From Corynebacterium sp. (GTDB lineage Bacteria; Actinomycetota; Actinomycetes; Mycobacteriales; Mycobacteriaceae), in the NCBI RefSeq assembly GCF_030532325.1, contig NZ_JAUNLS010000008.1:39399-103398 (forward strand): a stretch of 64,000 nucleotides of DNA, read 5' to 3'. Below the pieces are notes generated by a model. That model saw only the letters and a program-made list of their open reading frames with translations. It searched no databases and was not told where the DNA came from. The position numbers were made by a program, and so were the translations under genes. This document shows, piece by piece, positions 21,364 through 30,561 of the stretch. How positions within the stretch are numbered: the first letter of the stretch is position 1; each line of letters starts with the position of its first letter.

Positions 21364-22033
21364 TGGCTGCGCTCAACGCGGGCTCGTCGCAGTGAATTGA
21401 CTTGGACGAGGGACAGTTAAGAGACGAAATTCCTGTGGGAATTACATTTTTCACTTGTGTTTCCACCGAGCTATCCACACGGGTTTTCCGCGGGTTACCT
21501 CGTAGTCCACAGAGTTATCCACAGGTGTGGAAGAAATCGTTATCCACAGCCTAGCGTATGCCTGTGGATAACTGCACACTGGGTGCTTAAACCCTCTGAG
21601 CTGCTAAAATTGCGAAAGTTTAAAGCAGTGCTTGAGAGTTATTCACAGCCTGTGGGCGTCTGTGGAATTTGACTACTACGTTTTACCCCCCTTCGCCGGT
21701 GGGTGTCTAACAGGGATTTTGGGCTAGCTACCGGGCGCCGGCAATTGCTCCGGGCGCGGCTCGAGCTCTCCCAGTAAGAGGGCGGAAAGTGGGCTCTAAG
21801 CTGCGGATAAAAACATCTTTGTAATTTCGGGGACACCCGTGTGTCGATTTGTTTCGCCGGTGGCAAATCGCGTAATCTGTCATGGTCTATCGCAACATGA
21901 ACCGTTGCGCGTGAGGGGTGGCGCCGCCTTATTGGTACGCGGCTGCCGTCAATACTCACGATTTCCATTAATTCAAGTGGATGTCCAGCCTGCTGTTCAG
22001 GTGGGGTCCGCGTACAACTTCAAGGAGATAATC
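21364..22033. other. dnaA-rpmH intergenic region with a cluster of DnaA boxes (oriC)
   Basis: A 670-base gene-free divergent region. Boxes: CTATCCACA 21471-21479, TTATCCACA 21515-21523, TTATCCACA 21540-21548, TGTGGATAA 21563-21571 (opposite strand) and TTATTCACA 21639-21647. Four of the five lie in 101 bases, a density expected only at an origin. The AT-rich run near 21597-21640 may unwind. The rest (21700-22030) should hold the rpmH promoter; I see no gene there. Confidence 0.85.
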
Positions 22034-22177
22034 GTGGCAAAGGGTAAGCGTACCTTCCAGCCCAACAACCGTCGTCGCGCTCGCAAGCACGGCTTCCGCA
22101 CCCGCATGAGCACCCGTGCAGGCCGCGCCATCGTTGCAGCACGTCGCAAGAAGGGCCGCGCAAAGCTCACCGCTTAA
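22034..22177 (+). CDS. rpmH: 50S ribosomal protein L34
   Basis: 47 residues from the GTG at 22034, with AAGGAG seven bases upstream. [18 protein letters not shown] and [16 protein letters not shown] are the full L34 sequence pattern. It heads the plus-strand block next to the origin. Confidence 0.98.
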   Translation: MAKGKRTFQPNNRRRARKHGFRTRMSTRAGRAIVAARRKKGRAKLTA

Positions 22178-22180
22178 TCA

Positions 22181-22531
22181 ATGCTTCCAGCCCAGCACAA
22201 GCTCACATCGCCTGCGGAGTTCCGGAGGACGATCAAGGGTGGTCGCCGGGCGGGCACGCGCACCGTTGTTGTGCACATGCGCAACAACACCGACCAAGAC
22301 GCCATCGCTGCTTCTGGGCCGCGATTCGGCTTGGTAGTTTCGAAAGCCGTCGGGAATGCCGTGGTTCGCCACCGCACCTCCCGGCGGCTTCGTCATGTGT
22401 GCATGCAGCTCTTCGAGCAGCTGCCACCGACGGCGGACATCGTCATCCGGGCCCTGCCGGCTAGCGCAGAGGCCACAAGTGAGCAGCTCTTACGCGATAT
22501 TCGGAAGGCTCTGCGCAAGTGGGATACATAA
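22181..22531 (+). CDS. rnpA: Ribonuclease P protein component
   Basis: 116 residues beginning [20 protein letters not shown], 3 bases after rpmH. The conserved RNR-like signature appears as [20 protein letters not shown] (about 55-74). It binds the RNase P RNA that trims tRNA 5' ends. Adjacent to rpmH as in nearly all bacteria. Confidence 0.96.
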   Translation: MLPAQHKLTSPAEFRRTIKGGRRAGTRTVVVHMRNNTDQDAIAASGPRFGLVVSKAVGNAVVRHRTSRRLRHVCMQLFEQLPPTADIVIRALPASAEATSEQLLRDIRKALRKWDT

Positions 22532-22794
22532 ACTCCCAAGGTGAAGAAATACCGGAGGCTCGAGGGGCCGCCAAAGCGCTCGTCGCAGCGGTGCGCTTCT
22601 ACCAAAAGCACCTCTCAGCCCTTAAGATGGTGTCCACCTGTCGTTTTGAACCGACATGCAGCGCCTACGCTCTGGAGGCCATCTCCGTCCATGGAGCTTT
22701 TAAAGGCGTTGTGCTGGCCATCGCGAGGGTGTGCAAGTGCGGGCCCTGGCACCCGGGCGGATTCGATCCGGTTCCGGCAAAACACAACAACTGA
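22519..22794 (+). CDS. yidD: Membrane protein insertion efficiency factor YidD
   Basis: 91 residues from a GTG that overlaps the rnpA end by 13 bases. The core [25 protein letters not shown] and [13 protein letters not shown] is the YidD family signature with its three conserved cysteines. It aids the YidC insertase encoded 14 bases downstream. Confidence 0.95.
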   Translation: MGYINSQGEEIPEARGAAKALVAAVRFYQKHLSALKMVSTCRFEPTCSAYALEAISVHGAFKGVVLAIARVCKCGPWHPGGFDPVPAKHNN

Positions 22795-22808
22795 GGTAGA
22801 AAACACTC

Positions 22809-23792
22809 GTGCTTAATTTCATCTATTGGCCGATTTCGGCCGTTCTATGGTTCTGGCACTGGCTGCTGAGCTTCGTGCTGGATCCGGCGTGGGGTGGCAC
22901 CTGGATTCTCGCCATCGTGCTGCTCACGTGGACCCTGAAGGCGGTGATGGTCAAGCCCACCATCACTCAGCTGCGCTCCTCGCGCAAGATGCAGGAGATC
23001 CAGCCGCAGATCCAGGAGATACGCAAGAAGTACGCCAATGACCAGACCAAGGCTGCCCAGGAGATGCAGCGCATCTACAAGGAAGCCGGCGTGCGTCCGG
23101 TGGCCGGCTGCCTGCCCATGCTGGCCCAGATTCCGATGTTCATCGGTCTGTTTCACGTGCTGCGCTCATTCGACCGCACCGTGGCCGTCGCCGGCGGCGT
23201 GGGCCACCCGGCCGGCGAGCCGCTGTCTGAGGAGGCCAACGCGCAGATTGCGAACTACATCTTCTCCCCGGAGCTGGTGCAGCAGTTCGTTGACGCGAAG
23301 ATCTTCGGCATCCCGCTGGTGGCTAACCTCCGCCTGAACTCTGGCCTGAAGATCATTCAGGAGACCTCCACGGCGCAGGCGGCCATGATCATTGTGCCGC
23401 TCATCGCCATCATTGCCACGCTGACGCACTTCAACGCGCGCATGTCGCTCAACCGCCAGGAGGCGCGCCGCGCCGCCGGCAAGACGGCCGCGCCGCAGGG
23501 CGAGAACGCCGAGATGATGCAGCAGCAGATGGCCATGATGAACAAGATGATGCTGTGGCTCATGCCCGGTATGCTCATCTTCTCCGGCTTCATTTGGCCC
23601 GTCGGCCTGCTGTTCTACATGCTGGCCAACACCGTGTGGACCTTCGTGCAGACCCGCGTGGTCTTTGCCAAGATGGACCGCGAGGAAGAAGAAGAACTGG
23701 CCGCCAAGGCCGAGCTCAAGCGCACCTCCGCCCCGAAGCCGGGCGCGCGCAAGCGCGATAACCGCTCCAAGAAGCAGCGCAAAAACAACTAA
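22809..23792 (+). CDS. yidC: Membrane protein insertase YidC
   Basis: 327 residues from a GTG. A first membrane span (about 10-45), the 60KD_IMP core with MLAQIPMFIGLFHVLRSFDR (about 100-120), and further spans near 190-215 and 245-275 (MLWLMPGMLIFSGFIWPVGL). A basic C-terminal tail (AKRDNRSKKQRKNN-type) is expected to contact the ribosome. It inserts inner-membrane proteins alone or with Sec. Confidence 0.96.
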   Translation: MLNFIYWPISAVLWFWHWLLSFVLDPAWGGTWILAIVLLTWTLKAVMVKPTITQLRSSRKMQEIQPQIQEIRKKYANDQTKAAQEMQRIYKEAGVRPVAGCLPMLAQIPMFIGLFHVLRSFDRTVAVAGGVGHPAGEPLSEEANAQIANYIFSPELVQQFVDAKIFGIPLVANLRLNSGLKIIQETSTAQAAMIIVPLIAIIATLTHFNARMSLNRQEARRAAGKTAAPQGENAEMMQQQMAMMNKMMLWLMPGMLIFSGFIWPVGLLFYMLANTVWTFVQTRVVFAKMDREEEEELAAKAELKRTSAPKPGARKRDNRSKKQRKNN

Positions 23793-23837
23793 ATACCACC
23801 CAATCCATTCGTTGTCCCCTTTCTGAGGAGAAACATC

Positions 23838-24446
23838 GTGTCCGAAGTGGACCCGTCTGACGTATTTGGCTCCCGTCTGCCCCTAGCGCAGGCCTACCAT
23901 GATTCACTCGCTACAGACGGGTCCATTCGTGGTTTTATCGGCCCGCGCGAGGTACCGCGCCTGTGGGAGCGCCACATCATCAACTGCGCCGTGGTGGCAG
24001 AGGTGATGCCGGAGGGCGCCACGGTTATTGACGTCGGCAGTGGCGCAGGCCTACCCGGCATCCCGCTGGCTATCGCCCGGCCGGATCTGCAGATCACCCT
24101 CATCGAGCCGCTGCTCAAGCGCTCGAACTACCTCTCCGAGGTCAAGGAGCAGCTGGGCCTGGATAACGTCACCGTCATCCGCGGCCGCGCCGAGGAGGGC
24201 CCAGTGAAGAAGGCGGTCAAGGGCGCGGACATCGTGACCTCCCGCGCCGTCGCCCCGCTGGGCAAGCTGGCCACGTGGTCCCTGCCGCTGGTGCGCAAGG
24301 GCGGCGAGATGATTGCGCTCAAGGGTTCCTCGGTACATGAGGAGCTGGAGCGCGACGCCGCCGCTATCAAGCGTGCTGGAGGCGGGAAGGCCGAGGTCAT
24401 GACCATCAAGGGCACCACGATTATTCGTGTCCCACGGGTGAACTAG
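23838..24446 (+). CDS. rsmG: 16S rRNA (guanine-N7) methyltransferase RsmG
   Basis: 202 residues from a GTG with GAGGAG seven bases upstream. The S-adenosylmethionine site [16 protein letters not shown] lies near residues 60-75, followed by [12 protein letters not shown] and [12 protein letters not shown], the GidB/RsmG pattern. It methylates G527 (E. coli numbering), and loss gives low-level streptomycin resistance in other bacteria. Followed by parA 10 bases on. Confidence 0.95.
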   Translation: MSEVDPSDVFGSRLPLAQAYHDSLATDGSIRGFIGPREVPRLWERHIINCAVVAEVMPEGATVIDVGSGAGLPGIPLAIARPDLQITLIEPLLKRSNYLSEVKEQLGLDNVTVIRGRAEEGPVKKAVKGADIVTSRAVAPLGKLATWSLPLVRKGGEMIALKGSSVHEELERDAAAIKRAGGGKAEVMTIKGTTIIRVPRVN

Positions 24447-24456
24447 AGTAGACGGC

Positions 24457-25305
24457 ATGACACAACCTCGCCTTATCACCATCGCGAACCAAAAGGGCGG
24501 CGTGGGCAAGACCACCTCCGCCGTGAACCTGGCAGCCGCTCTGGCGGAGGCCGGGAAGAAGGTCTTGGTGATTGATCTGGACCCCCAGGGCAACGCGTCC
24601 ACCGCTGTCGGCGCGGTACACACCTCGGGTACGGATTCCAGCTACGAGGTTCTCTTGGGGGATCGCACCGCGGAGCAGGCAATGCAGCCCTCCCCCGGCA
24701 ACGACAATCTTTTCTGCATCCCGGCCACCATTGACCTGGCTGGCGCGGAGATCGAGATGGTCTCCTTGGTGCGCCGCGAGTTCAGGCTTTACGACGCCCT
24801 CCATAACGGCTTCCTCGAAGAGCACGGCTTCGACTACGTCTTCATCGACTGCCCTCCCTCCCTGGGCCTGCTCACCATCAACGCGATGACCTGCGCCGAG
24901 GAAGTCATCATCCCCATCCAGTGCGAGTATTACGCGCTCGAGGGCGTGGGCCAGCTGCTGGGTAATATCTCGATGATCCGCGAGCACCTCAACGAGGAGC
25001 TGCACATCTCTGCGGTTTTGCTCACCATGTATGACGCCCGCACCAAGCTGGCGGAGCAGGTGGTCTCCGAGGTGCGCGAGCAGTTCGGCGCGGTGGTGCT
25101 GGGCAACGTCATCCCCCGCTCCGTGCGGGTGTCTGAGGCACCCGGCTACGGCAAGACGGTCATCGCCTATGATCCCAGTTCCACGGGCGCGCGGGCCTAT
25201 TCCGCCGCGGCGCGCGAGCTGGATCAGCGCGGCGACTACCCGCCGCACCCCACCACCGGGGCCATCGGGGTCAGCCCGGAAATCTACGCGGAATTGGAAG
25301 GATAG
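24457..25305 (+). CDS. parA: Chromosome partition ATPase ParA
   Basis: 282 residues. The deviant Walker A KGGVGKTTSAVNLAAALAEA is near residue 10 and DLDPQGNAST near 45; FIDCPPSLGLLT near 128 is Walker B. It drives segregation of the ParB-parS complex at the origin. parB follows after 12 bases. The start follows the rsmG stop by 10 bases. Confidence 0.96.
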   Translation: MTQPRLITIANQKGGVGKTTSAVNLAAALAEAGKKVLVIDLDPQGNASTAVGAVHTSGTDSSYEVLLGDRTAEQAMQPSPGNDNLFCIPATIDLAGAEIEMVSLVRREFRLYDALHNGFLEEHGFDYVFIDCPPSLGLLTINAMTCAEEVIIPIQCEYYALEGVGQLLGNISMIREHLNEELHISAVLLTMYDARTKLAEQVVSEVREQFGAVVLGNVIPRSVRVSEAPGYGKTVIAYDPSSTGARAYSAAARELDQRGDYPPHPTTGAIGVSPEIYAELEG

Positions 25306-25317
25306 GAAGGCACGCAC

Positions 25318-26367
25318 ATGGCAGATCAGAAGGAACAGAAGCAGGGCGGTTTGGGCAAGGGCCTCGCCGCTCTCATCCCCTCTGGCCCGAACGTACCCTC
25401 CCGCAAGCCGCGCCTCGGGGATTCCGCTGCGGACATCATCCTGGGTGTGTCTACCTCCCAGCGTTCCGGCTCCGGCAGCTCTGAGGGCGAATCCAAGCAC
25501 ATCAAGGGCGCGCCCACCATTCAGCAGTCCGCTTCCTCTTCCAAGCGCCGCGCTACCCCGTCGGTGATGGGGGCGACCTACCGCGAGATCCCCATCGGGG
25601 AGATTGTGCCCAACCCCAAGCAGCCGCGCCAGGTCTTCGATGAGGAGGAGATTGCAGAGCTGGTCCACTCCATCAAGGAGTTTGGCCTGCTGCAGCCCAT
25701 CGTCGTGCGCCCCTCCGAGGAGGGCGGCTTCGAGCTCATCATGGGCGAGCGCCGCTGGCGCGCCTCCGCCAAGGCGGGACTGGCCACCATCCCGGCGATT
25801 GTGCGTGATACCAAGGATGAGAGCCTGCTTCGTGACGCCCTCTTGGAAAACATCCACCGCGTCCAGCTCAACCCCTTGGAAGAGGCCCACGCCTACCAGC
25901 AGCTGCTGGAGGAGTTCGGCGTGACCCAGAACGAGCTGGCGGATCGCATCGGCCGCTCTCGCCCGCAGGTGACCAACATGATCCGCCTGCTCAAGCTGCC
26001 CGTGGAGGTACAGAAGCGCGTGGCGGCGGGCACCCTAACCGGCGGTCACGCCCGCGCGCTGCTGGGCCTGCCGGATGCCGAGGCCATGCAGTTCATCGCG
26101 GATCGCGTCATCGCTGAGGGCCTGTCCGTGCGCGCTACGGAGGAGGCAGTCACCCTCTACAAGCGCGACGGCAAGCCGGCGGAGAAGACCCCGCGCCCGG
26201 CCACCCCGCAGCCGCGCTTCTTCAGCGATTCCGCGGAGCGCCTCTCCGATCGCTTCGACACCAAGGTCACCGTGACCATGGGCAAGCGCAAGGGCAAGAT
26301 GGTGGTCGAGTTCGGGGATCAGGAGGATTTCGAGCGCATCATGGCGCTCATCGAGGGCACGGAGTAA
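25318..26367 (+). CDS. parB: Chromosome partition protein ParB (CTPase clamp)
   Basis: 349 residues. An N-terminal [11 protein letters not shown] segment binds ParA; the CTP-binding motifs include [12 protein letters not shown] (about 142-153) and [17 protein letters not shown]. The HTH (about 200-235, [21 protein letters not shown]-like) recognises TTTCACGTGAAA, found six times in this window. The C-terminal dimer domain ends [12 protein letters not shown]. Confidence 0.96.
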   Translation: MADQKEQKQGGLGKGLAALIPSGPNVPSRKPRLGDSAADIILGVSTSQRSGSGSSEGESKHIKGAPTIQQSASSSKRRATPSVMGATYREIPIGEIVPNPKQPRQVFDEEEIAELVHSIKEFGLLQPIVVRPSEEGGFELIMGERRWRASAKAGLATIPAIVRDTKDESLLRDALLENIHRVQLNPLEEAHAYQQLLEEFGVTQNELADRIGRSRPQVTNMIRLLKLPVEVQKRVAAGTLTGGHARALLGLPDAEAMQFIADRVIAEGLSVRATEEAVTLYKRDGKPAEKTPRPATPQPRFFSDSAERLSDRFDTKVTVTMGKRKGKMVVEFGDQEDFERIMALIEGTE

Positions 26368-26375
26368 CCCCCGCT

Positions 26376-26966
26376 ATGCTCGTCGAGTCCGTCAAGGAAG
26401 GCAGTGTCCTTAACCCCTTGGCGGCTCGCTGCGTTTTCTGGGAGCTGGGCGGCTCCGTGGATAAGGAGGGCGTGACGGACGCCGCCTTTGAAAAGGAGGC
26501 CTGGATTTCCACCACGCTGCTGCGCTTCGGGGAGTGCGGGTTCACCGTGGGCGATGAGGCCACGGTCTTCTTTTCCTCGCCGGAGTTCTTCCCCGGGGCC
26601 GCCGCTCTGCCCACCGCTCCGGTCTCGGAGGACGCCGTGCTCATCTCCTCGCTCTTTGTGAAGTCCCACCGCGCCGCGCGCGGTTTGGAGGCCGTGCTTC
26701 TCGACGCCGCCATCATGAACCTCACCTCACGCGGCTTCACCGCCGTGGAGGCTTTTGGGCACAGGGACGCCGCGCAGGCAGAAGAAATCGTGGGTGACAA
26801 GCCCGCGCGCATTGGGCTGCTGCCGGTGGAGACCCTCGAGGCCGCAGGCTTCCTGGTGCACGAGGATCACCCCGTCACCCCGCGCCTGCGCCTCGAACTG
26901 CCCCCGGCCTTTGATCTGCTCAGCGCCGCGGCGGCAGAGGATCTCGTCGCGCGGGCGTTGGCCTGA
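26376..26966 (+). CDS. GNAT-like acetyltransferase family protein
   Basis: 196 residues, 8 bases after parB. SLFVKSHRAARGLEAVLLDAAI (about 90-110) resembles the acetyl-CoA binding helix region of GNAT proteins, with a later LPVETLEAAGFLVHEDHP. A gene of this kind follows parB in many corynebacteria. Substrate unknown; the family call is moderate. Confidence 0.7.
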   Translation: MLVESVKEGSVLNPLAARCVFWELGGSVDKEGVTDAAFEKEAWISTTLLRFGECGFTVGDEATVFFSSPEFFPGAAALPTAPVSEDAVLISSLFVKSHRAARGLEAVLLDAAIMNLTSRGFTAVEAFGHRDAAQAEEIVGDKPARIGLLPVETLEAAGFLVHEDHPVTPRLRLELPPAFDLLSAAAAEDLVARALA

Positions 26967-27019
26967 GCGGCCCAAGCCAGCCGCCCACAGCCCAACGGAC
27001 TAGAGCGAATTCCTGTTCT

Positions 27020-28201
27020 TTAGGACTGCTCCGCGCGCAGCAGCTCGGAGAACTTGTACGTGCCCGTCACTGCGGTGTCCTCGTCGAGGAGGTAAAGGCG
27101 TTTGACGGCCACGACGATGGCCTCCGCGATGTCATCGCGGGACTCCGGGTTGGTGAGGATGGCCACGTCCTTCGGGTTGGTGATGTAGCCCAGGACCACC
27201 TGCACCACCGGCATCTGGGTCAGGCGCAGCAGATCCCAGGTGCGGCCGTGGTTCCAGCAGTTGAGCAGGTTCGTGCGGGCCACGATCTCGCGCTGAATGA
27301 AGCCGGAGAGAGTCTCGCCGATGAGCGAGGAGTTATTGGCCTCGGAGCCGAAGTAGAAGGTGGCCACGCCGTTGGCCTTCTCATTCGGATAGGAATCACA
27401 TGCCAGGGAGATCACCAGGTCTGCGTCGAAGGCATTGGCCAGCTCCGCGCGATCCTTGACGGAAGGGTCGTCGGTACGCGGGCGGGAGATGATGGTCTCC
27501 ATACCCGCGGCGATCATGCGGCCAGCTACGCGCTCGGCCAGATCCCAGAGGATCTCCTCCTCGGTGATGTCACCAAAGCGGCCCTTGACGGTGGCACCGC
27601 GGTTCTCGCCGCCCAAGGCGGGATCGATCACCACGCGCTTGCCGGCCAGCTTGGGGCCTGCGTTGCGCACGCGCTCGCGCTCCTGAATGTTGTGGGCGGA
27701 GCCGCCGGTGATGCGCCGGCCCAGCAGGCTCAGTGCATGAATGGTGGCGGGCCCACACACGCCGTCGTTTTGCAGCCCGTAGTTGTGCTGGTACTCCATG
27801 ACGGCCTCGTGCGTATCAGGACCAAAGCGCCCATCGATGCGGCTGCGGTAGAAACCCAGCTCGTGCAGCTGCTGCTGCAGCTGAGAGACGTCATCGCCCA
27901 CCTGCTCGTTGCTGGGCTCATAGGCCAAGACACGGGCCCCCAGCGTGTAGGAGGCGTGACGAAGCTCGCGCAGGGTCAGATCATCGATGGTGCCGTTGGG
28001 GATGATTCCGCGGGACTGCTGGAAGGCTTTGATGACCTCGGAGAGTTCGGCGTCAAAAAGCTTGTCCTTCTCCGAGTACTTCTGCTTCTTCCAGTCAGAC
28101 AGCGTTCCCTGGTAGTGCGTCAGCAAACCGAGGCGGGCGAGGGTTGCGCGGGCTTCGGCGACACGAACACTGTTATCGCCGACACGTAAAACGCGATTCA
28201 C
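27020..28201 (-). CDS. cwlM: CwlM-type peptidoglycan amidase homologue
   Basis: 393 residues from the GTG at 28201, which has AAAGGGG five bases upstream; ten more codons are open before it. Two peptidoglycan-binding units (about 5-75 and 85-155; FYRSRIDGRFGPDTHEAVMEY) precede an N-acetylmuramoyl-alanine amidase type-3 domain (about 190-375; VVIDPALGG, ADLVISLACDS). It lacks a signal peptide, like mycobacterial CwlM, which works in the cytoplasm as a phospho-dependent activator of MurA rather than as a hydrolase. Neighbours parB and trxA are conserved in actinobacteria. Confidence 0.88.
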   Translation of the reverse strand: MNRVLRVGDNSVRVAEARATLARLGLLTHYQGTLSDWKKQKYSEKDKLFDAELSEVIKAFQQSRGIIPNGTIDDLTLRELRHASYTLGARVLAYEPSNEQVGDDVSQLQQQLHELGFYRSRIDGRFGPDTHEAVMEYQHNYGLQNDGVCGPATIHALSLLGRRITGGSAHNIQERERVRNAGPKLAGKRVVIDPALGGENRGATVKGRFGDITEEEILWDLAERVAGRMIAAGMETIISRPRTDDPSVKDRAELANAFDADLVISLACDSYPNEKANGVATFYFGSEANNSSLIGETLSGFIQREIVARTNLLNCWNHGRTWDLLRLTQMPVVQVVLGYITNPKDVAILTNPESRDDIAEAIVVAVKRLYLLDEDTAVTGTYKFSELLRAEQS

Positions 28202-28268
28202 ACCTACCCCTTTCACGTATAGGTGGCGCACCCCGGGGTGCGCCAGCGAATAGTTATGAGACTACCAG

Positions 28269-28598
28269 TTAGAGCTGCTTTTGAATCTTTGCCACGATGG
28301 CGGACTTGGGCTGAACTCCGGTGAACTCATCCACCTTCTCGCCGTCCTTGAAGATGAGGACGGAGGGGATGGACATGATCTGGAACATGGCACCCAGGGT
28401 GCGCTCCTCGTCCACGTTCACCTTGACGATGGAGACGTCCTCACCGAGTTCGGCGGCGACGTCGTCGAGTATCGGGGACAGCTTCTTGCACGGTCCGCAC
28501 CAGTCGGCCCAGAAGTCGACGACGACGGGCTTGGAGCCGGAGGCCTCGACGACCTCGGAACGGAAGGTATCAGTAGTCACTGCTTTAACATTGCTCAT
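28269..28598 (-). CDS. trxA: Thioredoxin
   Basis: 109 residues from the ATG at 28598 (MSNVKAVTTDTF). The redox motif WADWCGPCKK is at residues about 30-39, followed by the cis-Pro SIPSVLIFKDG. It starts 7 bases after trxB, its reductase, and both follow sigM on the minus strand: the SigM-controlled disulfide-stress set of corynebacteria. Confidence 0.97.
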   Translation of the reverse strand: MSNVKAVTTDTFRSEVVEASGSKPVVVDFWADWCGPCKKLSPILDDVAAELGEDVSIVKVNVDEERTLGAMFQIMSIPSVLIFKDGEKVDEFTGVQPKSAIVAKIQKQL

Positions 28599-28605
28599 GA
28601 ACGTA

Positions 28606-29532
28606 TTAACGGCTTTCTGCGAGGAAATGTTCCGCATCGATGGCTGCGCGGCAGCCGGAACCCGCTGCGGTGATGGCTTGCTGGTAGTGGTCATCGACCA
28701 GATCGCCGCAGGCAAAGACGCCCGGGACGTTGGTCTTGGTGGAGGGGTGCTCAACGGTGACGTAGCCGGCTTCGTTGGTGTCCACCTGGCCCTCGAGGAA
28801 GGCCGAGCGCGGCTCATGGCCGATGGCCACGAACATGGCGGTGACGTCCAGGGTGGAGACCTCGCCGGTGATGGCGTCCTTGATCTCCAAGCCGGCGACC
28901 TTGCCCTCGCCCTCGAGCACGCGCTCGACGGTGGTGTTGAGCTGCCACTTGATCTGCGGGTTGGCCTTGGCGCGCTCCAGCATGATCTTGGAGGCACGGA
29001 AGTTCTCGGAGCGGTGGATGATGGTCACGGTCTCGGCGAACTTGGTGAGGAAGGTGGCCTCCTCCATGGCGGAGTCGCCGCCGCCGACGACGGCGATGTT
29101 GCGGCCCTTGAAGAAGAAGCCGTCGCAGGTGGCGCAGGCGGAGACACCACGACCGGTGAGCTCGGACTCGCCCGGAATGCCCAGGTAGCGCGGCGCGGCA
29201 CCGGTGGCCAGGATGACGGAGCGGGCCTCGAAGACCTCGTCTCCCACGTGGAGCTTCTTGATCTCGCCCTCGAGTTCGAGGGAGTCAACAACCTCCATGC
29301 GCAGATCCGCGCCGAAGCGGATGGCCTGAGCGCGCATCTCCTCCATGAGCTCGGGGCCCATGATGCCCTTCTGGAAGCCGGGGTAGTTCTCCACCTCGGT
29401 GGTGTTCATCAGCTCGCCGCCGTACTCGAATCCTTCGAAGACGATCGGATTGAGCTCAGCGCGTGCTGCGTATAGAGCTGCGGTGTACCCGGCGGGGCCG
29501 GAGCCAACGATGGCAACATCGTGGACGGTCAT
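28606..29532 (-). CDS. trxB: Thioredoxin reductase
   Basis: 308 residues. FAD site [16 protein letters not shown] (about 11-26), catalytic CATCDG (about 138-143), NADPH site [10 protein letters not shown] (about 158) and C-terminal [15 protein letters not shown]. It passes electrons from NADPH to the thioredoxin encoded next. sigM lies 144 bases upstream on the same strand. Confidence 0.97.
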   Translation of the reverse strand: MTVHDVAIVGSGPAGYTAALYAARAELNPIVFEGFEYGGELMNTTEVENYPGFQKGIMGPELMEEMRAQAIRFGADLRMEVVDSLELEGEIKKLHVGDEVFEARSVILATGAAPRYLGIPGESELTGRGVSACATCDGFFFKGRNIAVVGGGDSAMEEATFLTKFAETVTIIHRSENFRASKIMLERAKANPQIKWQLNTTVERVLEGEGKVAGLEIKDAITGEVSTLDVTAMFVAIGHEPRSAFLEGQVDTNEAGYVTVEHPSTKTNVPGVFACGDLVDDHYQQAITAAGSGCRAAIDAEHFLAESR

Positions 29533-29676
29533 TCAACACTCCCTTGAATCTGTCTTGAATTTGTGCACTTCTCTTGCAGAATTCTTCTGCGCCTCAGGCG
29601 CGCGATGCGGCTTGGGCGCGCAACCACACAAAGTCTACTCGTCGCTGGCATAAAGGTTGCAATGCTCGGCGCGCCG

Positions 29677-30306
29677 CTAGCTGCTGGCGATCGCCGCGCG
29701 CAGTACCTCACGCGCGCGGGCGCGGCGTGACTTGATAGTCCCCGGTGCCACCCCTTGGACCTCGGCCACAGTGGCGATGGGGTACCCGGCGACGTCGGTA
29801 AGCAACAGCGCCTCGCGCTGATCCTCGCGCAAGGTGGCCATGGCCTGGGTGACGGCGACATGCTCGGCGAGGTGATCGCTGGGGTTGTGTGCCAGCGCGT
29901 AGTTGCGGTCCGGATCGATGATGTCGGCGTCGAGGGAGGCGAGCTCGCGGTTGGCGCGGTGGTTGAGGAAGTCGTATCCGGAGTTCATGACCAGCCTGTG
30001 CAGCCAGGTGGACAGCGTGGACTCCCCGCGGTAATTGTCCATGCTGCAGGAGGCGCGTAGCAGAGCCTCCTGGACGATGTCCTGGGCGTCATGGTCGTTG
30101 CGCGTGTATCTGCGCGCCACGGTGGTCAGGCGCTTGCGGTGCCGCTCGACGATGGCCGAGAACGCCTTGGTGTCCCCCTCGATGAAGGCGTCGACCAACT
30201 CGTGGTCTGATGGTTCGTGAGCACGATTTGATGCGTGCTGTGACTTTTCTGAATACTGGCCTGTGTGACGTGGTCCTGAAAACGACGGATCAGCACTAAC
30301 TGACAT
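29677..30306 (-). CDS. sigM: ECF sigma factor SigM
   Basis: 209 residues from the ATG at 30306; seven extra codons are open upstream. Region 2 covers ELVDAFIEGDTKAFSAIVER and DHDAQDIVQEALLRA; region 4 has QREALLLTDVAGYPIATVAEV and GTIKSRRARAREVLR. In corynebacteria SigM directs the disulfide-stress response including trxB and trxA, which follow here. The anti-sigma gene that accompanies sigM in mycobacteria is absent. Confidence 0.92.
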   Translation of the reverse strand: MSVSADPSFSGPRHTGQYSEKSQHASNRAHEPSDHELVDAFIEGDTKAFSAIVERHRKRLTTVARRYTRNDHDAQDIVQEALLRASCSMDNYRGESTLSTWLHRLVMNSGYDFLNHRANRELASLDADIIDPDRNYALAHNPSDHLAEHVAVTQAMATLREDQREALLLTDVAGYPIATVAEVQGVAPGTIKSRRARAREVLRAAIASS

Positions 30307-30365
30307 GAAGAATCCCCCCGGATACAACGTGTTGTGATTCCAGTTATAGCCGAAAGGAGTGATGT

Positions 30366-30458
30366 ATGTCGTTTCTCATGGTTCTGTTGGGCTGGGCGCT
30401 AGGCCTCGGGTTGCCAGTGCTTGTGATCTACCTGATCGTGCGCGCGGCGAAGAAGTAG
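30366..30458 (+). CDS. 30-residue single-span membrane peptide
   Basis: ATG at 30366 with AAAGGAG exactly six bases upstream, stop TAG at 30456-30458. The sequence MSFLMVLLGWALGLGLPVL then VIYLIVRAAKK is one hydrophobic span ending in a basic RAAKK tail, so the C-terminus should stay in the cytoplasm. It is divergent from sigM with 59 bases between starts and is followed by a strong terminator, so it has its own transcript. Function unknown; small peptides of this sort often tune membrane enzymes or transporters. Confidence 0.75.
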   Translation: MSFLMVLLGWALGLGLPVLVIYLIVRAAKK

Positions 30459-30484
30459 GTAGAAGCGAAGTAGGCAGACAGAGG

Positions 30485-30516
30485 AAGAAGCACGAGCCGC
30501 CTGGCTCGTGCTTCTT
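30485..30516. terminator. Bidirectional terminator, 14-bp perfect stem
   Basis: AAGAAGCACGAGCC (30485-30498) pairs with GGCTCGTGCTTCTT (30503-30516) around GCCT. T-rich on both sides of the stem. It ends the small membrane peptide transcript and, on the minus strand, pepN (stop at 30562). Confidence 0.9.
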
Positions 30517-30561
30517 CTTGTGCTCAGTAGGCTTTGCCGGGTTGGTTTGGCCGGGGTTGGC

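Noticed and set aside
30306-30360. SigM-type promoter (GGAAT ... CGTTG) upstream of sigM
   Set aside because: Both words are present but only seven bases apart; ECF promoters need about 15-17.
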